A stretch of 64,000 bases of DNA from Zerene cesonia. Its lineage: Eukaryota > Arthropoda > Insecta > Lepidoptera > Pieridae. Shown here piece by piece: positions 50,851 through 60,938 of the stretch. A program made the position numbers and the translations under genes. The stretch is from contig NC_052114.1 of the NCBI RefSeq assembly GCF_012273895.1, forward strand, positions 6,863,927 to 6,927,926. The letters are read 5' to 3'. The notes below the pieces were generated by a model that saw only the letters and a program-made list of their open reading frames with translations, did not search any database and was not told the DNA's origin. Each line of letters starts with the position of its first letter. The first letter of the stretch is position 1.

Positions 50851-53040
50851 CGTCACCGCCACCGAACATTCTAGCATTCCGTAGTCTGTGATTCATAGCC
50901 CCGACTCGTCACGGGCCGCGGCCGAGCGGGCCGGCTGACGCGACCTCCCACGACCGACGCAGTAATAACTAACGTTGTTTAGTGTTAAATGTGATCTATC
51001 TAGTGTATATAGGCGGTGTCAGTGGTGTACATTTTTTTATGATACAAAATTGTAGCTGGATACGTTGATAGCATAGCCTTTTGTACTTTTTAATACAATT
51101 CGCTTTTAGAGTTTAGTTACCTCTGGAAGTTTGTTTTGACTTGTATATTTCATATGTATTATGTATTATATATGACTACATCATTACCTTGGGTGCTTAT
51201 ATTAGAGTAAATAATGAACACAGTATAATGTGTGTGTGTAACATTCTGAAATTTAGTAATTTAAATGTGCAGTTTCAACTAAGGGAACCATATTTTTTTT
51301 TAGACAAATATCCTTATAAAGCATATTATGCAATTAATTATAACAAACCTTTTTTTAAATTGCATGTTACTCAAAAGGTAATAAGAAAGGTAGTAGTATA
51401 AATTAGATCACATTATTTCTATAAAAATGTGTATTATATAAAAGTCTGTATATTTGTTCAAAGGCATCTATAAAGTTGTTAAATCAATTATTGTTCAAAT
51501 ATTTAATAAGATCAATTAATCAAATATGAACAAATTATTTATTAGTTTCAGATGTTAAATATACAAAAATTATTGTTACAATGAAGATATATTAGTTCAT
51601 TATTATATATGACATAACATACAATTCTTGTTGTAATATTTGTATATGAAATTTTTTATTTAGGCGTAAAGAAGTCCAATGTTTATTTGAGTGTAGTATA
51701 AAAATTAACTGATTATAAATTAATTATTATTATTTTATTGTTTCTAGTATTTTTTTTTTATCTATTCATGAAACTTTTGAACCTACTCAAATAAGCATTC
51801 GGCCAAACTTAATGTTTACTGTGTGTACGCTTATAGCTAAAGCTATACTCATTACTTGTAAACTTGAATTGTGAATATTTGTCGTTAATTTGATCAAACT
51901 ACTTAATTTAACCTTTATTCGAGTATTATTTTAAATAATTGCATAGATTGCTATTCAGCACCAATAATAATTTTAACGTTAGTTTCTATTGAATCATTTT
52001 TATTGAAAATACCAAATGTTCACAATTCTTGTTCATCAACGCAGATGCGTACAAAAAAACAGTATTTTAATATCACTTCATGATTTTAAACTTTATTGCA
52101 ATGCAATAAATTTGTTTTTTGTAGTGACATTTAGGTTGTGTTGGCTATTTATTTTGTTTTATTTATATTTTTTTGTTCATACCAAATATTGTAAAACTGT
52201 CTCGATATTTGCAAACTTAAGTATTTATGTAACTTACCATATACGGTACAAAATTATTTAGTCAATTTAGTTAACAATTAAATTAAGGTGTATTCGAGAA
52301 AACAAGTTTGCAGTAAAATCGTGGCAGCTAAGGAGCCCATTCATTATTGCCACTCGGTAAATTGAATAAAATAATTCAGATTATATGTTGTAATTTAAAT
52401 ATTAAATTACATAATTTTTTTATAAATGACTAGATTTTTTGAGCAAATAGTCCATTTAATTTGTATTCTGTCTTCCGTTTGTTTTGTACTTACCAAATTA
52501 AGGTGCTTTTCTACTCCATGCAGTTCTGCTTAAAAAAAGCAGTAAATGCTATGCTCGCCATTTTGTAAATAAAATTGTTTCAATAGTAATAATAAATTTG
52601 GTTTATGTAATAATGCAATTTTTTATACAAAAATGCAAATAAACTATAAGGGTAAAATGTTATTTAATATTATATCTAGTTTCATGTACTCCCAACAACA
52701 TTTCATCTACCTATATTAACATGGATGTTTATGCATATTCCTCATACATAATCTCTCTCATTGATATCATGTTACCACTTTCCAAAAAACTAAACCACTT
52801 CCAAGAGGAAGAGGTTTTTATTGAGTAATTTAGCAAATATTTATAAACTTTAAAAATCGATACTGAGACACAAGATAGAAAGAGAAGAGAAGAAGAATTA
52901 GATTTTTTTTTTAAATAAACATATAAACATTTCCATAAACAGTATATTTCACAAATTGGAAGACCAGTACACAGAACAGATAAATCATATGCCATAAAAA
53001 TTACTTATTTAATTATTATCAGCGAGGATTCTTTAGTTCT
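50851..53040. other. 3' ends of the convergent ELOVL and SUMF1 genes
   Basis: The first part is the ELOVL 3' untranslated region; candidate AATAAA signals on the + strand are near 52106, 52365-52370, 52568-52573 and 52638-52643, and I cannot choose between them. For the - strand SUMF1 gene an AATAAA (complement at 53040-53045) lies about 196 bases after its stop. Open frames here (51141-51401, 52016-52261, 52729-52995) are AT-driven and unconvincing. Confidence 0.5.
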
Positions 53041-53045
53041 TTATT
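53040..53045 (-). terminator. Candidate polyadenylation signal AATAAA for SUMF1
   Basis: TTTATT on the + strand, reading AATAAA on the gene strand, about 196 bases past the stop codon at 53241. Confidence 0.4.
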
Positions 53046-53240
53046 ATTAAGTTCAAAACTCAGTTATTAAGTACACATACACTTTTAGCCTTATACTTAT
53101 AATTTTAAAATGAAGATATACTTAAATATCAAAAACCTTATATCAATATAATAAACAGCAAAATAAATGCATTGACTACACTATAAGTTTTATAGGACTA
53201 TATTATTATTACATAACAATATTAGCTTTGTTCATACTAA

Positions 53241-54975
53241 TTATGCAGATTTAGCACACCTAAAACCTAAATTACCTGCAGAGCTGTCATCAGTATTGTG
53301 TGAACGTGCAGAACACCTATACCTGTAGCAGTATGAATGGTGACATAAATATGAACCACCTCTCTTCACTTTTTCTTTGGTCTGAAATGAAATATAACTG
53401 ATTTATTTATAATAATAGCGAGCTACTCTGGCTATGCACAGTTGCAATACATGATATATACACATTAACCATTCACTTGAATCATTCTATTCAAGAAAAA
53501 ACTCATCAAAATCTGTTGTGAAATTTTAAAGACAAAGCATTCAGACACAGACGGCAATAAGGGCCTATATTTTATAGTGTAGTGGTATATTACAACAAAA
53601 TGAAGTATTATAAATCAAAGTTTAATTTTACACATGACATTGTATTGTCACTTGTAAAAATGGATTTTATAGTATTTAAAGTACTGAAAATTCAACAATT
53701 AATCTATACATAGTACGTACATCATCCAGGGACCAATTGCTGTCAGTCCACTCCCAGACATTACCAGCTATATTGTGAAGCCCAAATTCATTTTGTGGAA
53801 ACAAATGAACAGGGTTAGTGCCAATGTAACCATCCTTCTCAGAGTTATAGTTTGGAAAAGTACCTTGCCATATGTTGGCCCTGAAAGATACAATAATTTG
53901 AAAACATATTTCATTTCTAGTTAGAATAATCAAAATATATTCTTAATCTTTTATATATAATAAGACAATAAAGATTCAGGATCAGAAGTATAAATAGTTT
54001 CTCTTTTCTAAGATTTGAGAACACATTATATTCAAACTAAAGAATATATTATGACATGGAAACACATTAAAATTGAAAAATATTCAAATATTCTCCAAAA
54101 AAATAAATACACTCACATATGCTTCCTATTGGGAAATAGTTTATTGCCCCATGGATACTTAGTATCTCTATGGCCACCGCGGCATGCAGCTTCCCATTCT
54201 ATCTCAGTTGGCAACCTTTTACCTTTCCATGCACAGTATGCCTTAGCGTCATTCCATGACACATGTATCACTGGATGATCCATAGTATCTATACAAAATT
54301 ATTAAAGTCAGCAAAATAAAAAGAAACAAACAAAAATGATAACATGGCCTCATGAATATAAGGGTCATACATATACACAATGTAAGTCAAAAGAATACTT
54401 GTTAAACTATAAAAATTCAATAAGAAAACAAATATATAAGTACCTGTAATGTATGAGTCAGGTCCATTAGGATGCTTCCAATTAGCTCCACTTACTTTAT
54501 ACCACCAGGGGGCTTGAGCTACACGATAGTCTTTCAATTCCTCTTTAAATGTTTTATTTAGGAACAATGTGAACACAAAACTATCTCCAAAAACTTCAGC
54601 TTCAGTCTTAAAATCAGTTAATCTTGTAAAATAACTAAATTCCCTGTTTGAAACTTCATATTTGTCTAAATAGAAACTACTTAGTTGAATTAATCTTTTA
54701 GGACCTTCATTATCACCCTCTATAACTATATCATCAGTACCAAGCTGGTAAGTGCCACCGGGAATTAAAACCATGTCACCAGCGTTTCTTTCAACATCAT
54801 CAATATCTTCGTTGAGATTTACATTGCATTGACTTTCATCATAACCGGCGCCAAATACACTATCTTGTCTTCGATCGTCGTTATTACGATTGACATTACA
54901 ACCACAATTACTTTTCTCATTTTGAATGAGATCGAAGTATAAAACAGCAATAATAAAAATCTCTATCCACAACAT
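53241..54975 (-). CDS. Sumf1: Formylglycine-generating enzyme (sulfatase-modifying factor 1)
   Basis: FGE works in the ER lumen, oxidising the active-site cysteine of newly made sulfatases to formylglycine. Exons (- strand): 54975-54444, 54288-54117, 53880-53721, 53381-53241; phases 1, 2, 0 join cleanly and give 334 residues, against 374 in the human protein. A signal-peptide-like stretch occupies residues 1-18. NCGC at 23-26 matches the N-terminal cysteine pair that human FGE uses for ER retention. The FGE domain starts at about 67 (DMVLIPGGTYQLGTDD) and includes HVSWNDAKAYC, GKRLPTE, PWGNKL, ANIWQGTFPNY and GNVWEWT. The last exon holds GGSYLCHHSYCYRYRC: the catalytic cysteines are C306 and C311. 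A sequon NKT at 140-142 may be glycosylated. Its nearest upstream neighbour on the same strand, TRABD-A, ends about 0.4 kb away; nothing suggests co-transcription. Confidence 0.95.
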
Positions 54976-55353
54976 GATTTCCTATATAACTCAGTTTTTC
55001 AAGACTATAAAAAGTACATAACCGCAATATAAAAAATGTAAAAACTAAAAAATTGCATACATTTTATAATATTTTATTGCAAATTGCAATATAAATAAAC
55101 ATCAGTGACAATTGACAAATGACAGCTGGCATTGCAGTCAGTCATAAAGTTTTTCTTTTCATAACAGAAATTGGAACTAGGCGTTGGATTTCAAATTAAG
55201 TTCATAAGTAGAGAATATTATAGTAATGATGAAAGAAAAAAACAGATATTTATTTTAGTACCTATCGTCGCAATCGTCGAAATACACTATGTTTGTAATC
55301 CATTTCTCTGAATAATATAGCAGATCCATTATAAATAAAAACCACATAAATTT

Positions 55354-55367
55354 TTTATTATTTTATT
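55354..55367 (-). terminator. Candidate polyadenylation signals for TRABD-A
   Basis: Two AATAAA motifs on the gene strand (complements at 55362-55367 and 55354-55359) lie about 30-43 bases after the stop codon at 55397. This supports the terminal exon call of that gene. A further AATAAA at 55849-55844 would serve a transcript that stops early in intron 7. Confidence 0.5.
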
Positions 55368-55396
55368 TAATGATAAAGGACAAGCAATAATTTTGT

Positions 55397-58162
55397 TTAG
55401 CCAAAAATTAATCGATAAATAAAAGAAAATATCAAAAAGTAAAAAGTGAATTTCATGGTTGCGTGTAGTATAACCCAATATACGGGCGTAGGAGGTATTC
55501 TGTAACAAATACAAAACATTAATTTTATTTGATAAGAATAAATAAAATGATTAAAAACACAACTTAATAAAAAAGCACGTATTAAAATAGAAACAGCAAT
55601 ACTTTTTACCTATAAACGACTTATATATTGTTTTGCTAAATGATCTTTAAACGTCTCCCCTCCTTAAAGTAGTTGCTGACCGTAACTTAGTCACTGAAAA
55701 AATAAAATTTATTTATAAAAACATGTCCTCGATTCTATAAAATTATTGCTGTTTCTAAGTATTTGAAGAATTTATTCTAATAGGTTTTAATATTACGAAC
55801 TTAGTTAGGACTTGATTTTTTTTTTTAAGGATTCATAATGCTTTTTATTATGTGTATATGGGATACCACAAAATACTTTAATCAGAATTATTATAGGATC
55901 AAAATATATATTGAAAAACATTTATACCCCTTACAATAGTAATGGCACGATATCTTCTTGTCTCATTTTACCATAATATTTCATAATTCCATCCACATGG
56001 CCCATTCCTACTACTGCCAAGACACGAGGTTTCTCGACTGCCAAGAAGAAAAAAATACATCTAATTCTCAATTTGAAAATGTTATGTGGGATAAAAGGTA
56101 GCGCTATTGACTATTGTCTAGTTCTAACAGTTTTTATTTAGGGTTCCGTAACTTCCGTAAACAAAGGGTAAAACGGGAGACTTCGCTGTCTATCTGCCTG
56201 TCTGTCTGTCTGCCCGTCTGTCAACAGATTGTATGATGTGTCTTATGAACCGTAACAGCTAGATTGTTGAAATTTTCAGAGATATAATATTTTGCTCTCC
56301 AAACAGCAACATAAATATCTTTTACTAACGACAAATAATAATAAAAAAAAATTAAGAAAGGTACAAATATTGAAATACATGTAATCATAAATTGCTTATA
56401 AATTGGTTGTTTAAAATATAATCTTCAAATAATATTATTATATATAATCATAATACACACTCACCGGCACGTACACATTCTTGCAAAGAAAACGCGAGAC
56501 ATTTATCACGTTCGTCAACAAACACGTGAAATATTTTCTTAAAAGCCGGAACCTCTCTCGTTATTTCTTCAAATTGGGCTTGAACAAAGTCTTTGCTTTT
56601 GTATTTTTCTAATTGATATTTACTGCAAAATAATATACAGTTGAATATATGAATAATTTTAAAAGTTGGTAGGTAGTTGCTACTACTAGGTACTGTAGGT
56701 ACTAAGTAAAAAATTCTGTGGTGGCCCTCGTGAAATCCTATTGTAATGTATCAAACTGGCTATATAGATGTAGCCAATATAGCTGGCTAGTATGTTATAA
56801 TACAGATACGAACTTCGAAAGGAGTGCTTTACTTGTAGTATAGCACTCAGGGATCAAGTTCAGAGGCGAAAGAATTTTTGCAATCATTATAACCATTATA
56901 GCTTAGTTGTTCGTAAAAAGAAGAATACTATAAATTTAACGTGGATGTTTGTCTCTCTGTGACATTGAGCTCCAAACGACTGATTTGGTTGCGTGTTTAT
57001 TGACAGAAGTTTTAAAATTTTAGCAAAAGTTTGCAAAAAGCACGCGACTCTGTTTATTCGAAATAAAATAAAACATATAGGAAATGGTTGAAAAAAATCA
57101 GTAAGTGTCTCTCTAGGAAACACCCCATTAAAAATTAATTTCATTTAAATACGCACTCTATTGGTTTTGGTTTAGCATTAGTTAAATGATAAAGAACTTG
57201 TCCCAATTCTATTACACTGAGTGACTGAAAAGCTCTTGCAATCGTTATTTGAATGGGTCTATCGCCAAGAAATAGTTTGCAGCCAGGAATTTTTTTCATC
57301 TGAAAAAAAAGTTCTTTAAGTTAGGTGCATCTTTTAATCGATACCAAAAACCATCGCATTTAATCCAACCTCATGATAAGCTCTCCTGAATTCTCCTCCA
57401 GGCGCTACACCCAACTCTTTAGCGAGATCAGCGTATGTTTTTAGCAGCATAGCATGCAACATACCCGACACAAAATTTTGACCTTTCACTGCTTGTCTAT
57501 AGGGAAAAATCTTGTTTAAAAATAATACATAACGATATAATTTGCAAAAAATAACAATATTCAACCTCAATTTTTTAGCATCAAATTTCTTTGCGTCTTC
57601 TAAGAACTTTTTATCATCCAGTTCTAGTAACGACACTCTCTGTCGACATAGCTCAATCATAATTCCATTTGGATTAATTGATTTCACTATCTAAAAACAA
57701 TAAAATAATTAGAAATCAATATGTAGTCCATCTAGACACTTCTACACTTCCTAGTACTTATATTGATTTACACAAAACTTCCGTTTTAAGTACATATAAG
57801 CATCTACACGAAGCACTAACCATGTTCTACGCAAGTACCTATATCAAGTAATCACCTGGGAAACATCTTCCACTGACTGCTTACTGAAATGGACGGTCCC
57901 AAGTAAAACAACAGTGGCGCTGCTGTCATTTTGCAAAAAAGACGCTGAAGGAGGTAACTCTACTTTTGTATCACTAAATCCTCGAAACGCTGTTGCTATA
58001 CCTATAATAATACATATATGTACCTACAATTTTAACATGTATTCATATGATAAACAGCTACTTACAGTTAACTTTTGGAATTTTTTGACCGATTAACGAT
58101 CTCGACAGATTTGAAGTGAATAAAGGGTACCTAAATACATGGCATACTGTAGAGTATAGCAT
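55397..58162 (-). CDS. TraB-domain-containing protein, paralogue A
   Basis: TraB/GumN/TIKI-type proteins share two GxxH motifs and a conserved glutamate and are thought to be metal-dependent hydrolases or their relatives; animal TRABD is linked to mitochondria. Exons (- strand): 58162-58066, 58001-57856, 57690-57566, 57496-57370, 57299-57157, 56622-56465, 56037-55935, 55499-55397; 333 residues. Motifs: GTVH 67-70, E94 in IMIELC, GGEF 156-159, LGDR 176-179, GMGH 276-279. The last exon gives a hydrophobic aromatic tail (about 309-332), a likely membrane anchor. The first 42 residues have no acidic residue and several Arg/Lys, like a mitochondrial presequence. An in-frame TAA lies 18 bases before the ATG. 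Exon 2 has a second possible acceptor 6 bases downstream (start 57995). Reading through the last donor gives an immediate TAA (55933-55931). Exon 1 is the least certain part. Confidence 0.85.
56135..56330 (+). mobile_element. Interspersed repeat, 'agggttccgtaa' type, in TRABD-A intron 6
   Basis: 'agggttccgtaacttccgta', 'aagggtaaaacgggagactt', a (CTGT)n-like tract at about 56190-56222 and 'gaaccgtaacagctagattg' follow the order of the other 'ggttccgtac' copies. It is inserted in the intron against the direction of the gene. Confidence 0.65.
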
Positions 58163-60938
58163 ATTTTGAATGTTCTTTTAAAAAACACTGTAATTTAATT
58201 TGTTATGATTGAACATTGTATTTTCTAATAATTATTTCCTAAACCACATCCAGTCCATCGTTGAGAGTTGTATGAGTGTCATTTTGTGATTATTTTTTTG
58301 TAAACATACTTCAAGAAGTTTGAAACAAAAATATATTTTATTATGTATGTTTTTAATTATCGTCTCTAAAAAGTTTATATAATGAATGAATGAATGAATA
58401 AAAAATACTTTACTATGCACCTTAAAAACTACAATTATAATAGAAAAAAAGGTAGCTTAAAATGTGGTCTTATCGCTATAAGCGATCTCTCCCAGACAAC
58501 CCAAAAAAGGGAATATAAAAATAAGGTGGTGGTGCGATACAATGATTGATTGAGAAATTGGAAGAATAATAAGAATACATCAATGACGGTATATGCCATA
58601 AAACTGAATATAATTCCTTCCTTCCTTGCAGGTTTTTTACGCACAATTGGCGTGCATCACAGTCCGAACACGTAATTTAAATATAAATAATACGTCTGTT
58701 CACAAAACACGCTAAGCGATTAGATTTTGTATGATTACATTAATTGCTAACCCATATGGTAGCAAGCATGGTAGTAGCAATTAATGTAAGTAGTTATATC
58801 GCAAATCCGATAATTATATCGGATCTGCGATATAACTTTATATAAATTAGATGATATAATAGGAGTACTAACTTATAAACTCTTGCTTTTATTATACAAG
58901 GTTTGGATTAAAATAAAAGCCAATTATAATAAAAACGCATTTAATTTATATAATAACTATAATAACAGCAATTGGATTGGTTTTATAATAATTAATCGCA
59001 TTTAAATTTACAATTTAATAAATTCGAAACATATGACAGGTATTACCTAGTTCAATTCTATTACTACGGATTACTCTATAATTAAACGCAAAATCCTCAA
59101 TCTAATTAAATTATAAAATATCTTCTTAATTTTGACATTATATTAATAATTTAAAATAAATATATAACTCAGATAGATGTTTTTAATGTTGTGGCAACAT
59201 ACATTCTTAAGTCGTAGAGGTGGTAATATTGTTTTTTTTTTTGTCAAGAGGAAGTGCGACGGTATATTGAAGCCCACCATTCACGATAATAAAGATAACA
59301 ATTGAAAATGTAAAAAAATAATCAAAGACTACGACTGATATCCCTATTCCTTCCTTTGAACTTATGTTTTAAGGTTTCAAAATCCTTTCAATTCTTTTTA
59401 ATTGGTCATATAATATGTGATCATATTAAAGAGTATTGAGATATTTTTAAAATACATACGAACTAAAAAAATAAACATTTGTAACACGTTTTACTTCTAC
59501 AAATATACATATAACGAATGTGTTTTTTAATGCAACAATTAATTAAAGTGTAACCCAAATTTAATATATTATTAATCTAAAATTAAAACAAGTCCATTCG
59601 CCTTAAAGAAACAGTTTGTCATCGTTGTCAGCCGACCTAGACAGGCCCAATCCGAATTCTAGAAATAGCAAAATCGAATTCACAATATAATAAAATATAT
59701 TTTATAGATGAAACTGCTAATAATGAAGGCATTACAATTCTTTGCTTATCGCCGTGCTATTGCAAACTTGCACCCTTGCATCGATGACTTACAATTTCTT
59801 AAAGCGATTGCTCTATACACCTCTCATTGTAGATATAGCTGCTATATAGAGATCTTTCAAAAAGATAACTCAAAACTCTATTTTATTCTTAAATTCCACG
59901 ATTAGAACTAATTAATAATTGTATCATCTTACATTTTAGGTCCCATTTTATTTTAAAAATGTCTCAAGTCTTAATAAGTTATAATTTTCGATATGACTCA
60001 GTTGTGACAAAAAGTGTTTAATAAATTGATAAAATCCTGGATAACATTTCCTTCTTATCCTCTTTCTTATCAATTAAAATTACAAGCAATCTTTTAAAGT
60101 AATATAATTGTATTCTTAACAGCAAAGAAATTCTAGCTCCACTTAAATAAATCAAATGTTGAACATGGTAAATTGCATTTGGATTGGTATAGCATGAAAT
60201 AAATTGAAATTAATTAGAAAAAATAGAGAACACATAAGCTCAAAAATATATAATTTCGGTCTAACCGTAGGCCTTTTTAATTTATGACAATTATTACGTT
60301 TCATAAGACATCGACTTTGTCGATTTTAGAGTTCCGAAATATTTCCAATCCGAATATCATGGATTCCCCTGAAAGAAAAAGTTAAGTATTATTAATTTGT
60401 GATATATGACGGTTTGAAGATGTTACTTGTTGTATCAAACAAAAATTACTGATGATGTGTCTGGGTTTGAATATTTAAGGTCAGATACTACATGACCCTA
60501 GAAATAATGCATCCCTGGTTTCATCATAACAACAATGTACACAATGAGTTGCGTGGAATAGGTCACTCAGAGAAATAAGGCCAACCTCCATTTCTTTTAA
60601 CTAGTTAAAAAATTAACTTTAAGAACCAATTGTGTGTCAGCACAATAAAGCGTACATAAATAAATTACTGCTAATTGTGACAGACAGCATATACAATAAT
60701 AACTATCATTTTCTACAAAACTGGTCACCGACGTCCTTGGGGCGGTATACCACTCCAAATTCAAATATCAAATCACAACAATTCCCTTTCAAACACAAAA
60801 AAAAAATCAATCAATCGGTTGAAAACCCAACCAGTTATCAAGTAACAAAAAAAAAATTCGAATGGAGGAACCTCCATCAAAATAAGAAATATGTAGCAAT
60901 GTTAGTGAAGGTCGCGTACATGTGTGCGCGCGCGTACA
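58163..60938. other. Gene-free spacer between the two TraB genes
   Basis: This should hold the 5' region of TRABD-A near 58163 and the 3' untranslated region of TRABD-B left of 60939. Two adjacent hairpins lie at 58735-58834, and an (AATG)n run at about 58382-58398. No clear AATAAA for TRABD-B was found close to its stop. Open frames here (59708-59905 and part of 60632-61129) have no recognisable content. Confidence 0.5.
58735..58834. repeat. Two adjacent inverted repeats
   Basis: First pair: ttacattaattgct (58735-58748) and its exact complement (58776-58789). Second pair, five bases later: tatatcgcaaatccgat (58795-58811) and 58818-58834, with one mismatch and a 6-base loop. Confidence 0.85.

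Noticed and set aside
50650..50891. Arg/Ala-rich frames over the last ELOVL exon on both strands
   Set aside because: Shadow frames of the GC-rich terminal exon, which is read in the third frame and ends at 50850.
55655..55720. A second acceptor-led segment (acceptor near 55696) as the TRABD-A terminal exon
   Set aside because: Joined in the required phase it gives a stop after two codons and no hydrophobic segment.
55931..55933. TAA as the natural stop of TRABD-A
   Set aside because: It overlaps a consensus donor in the same phase as the paralogue's donor, and a phase-matched anchor exon with an acceptor and poly(A) signals follows. Kept only as a possible intron-retention product.
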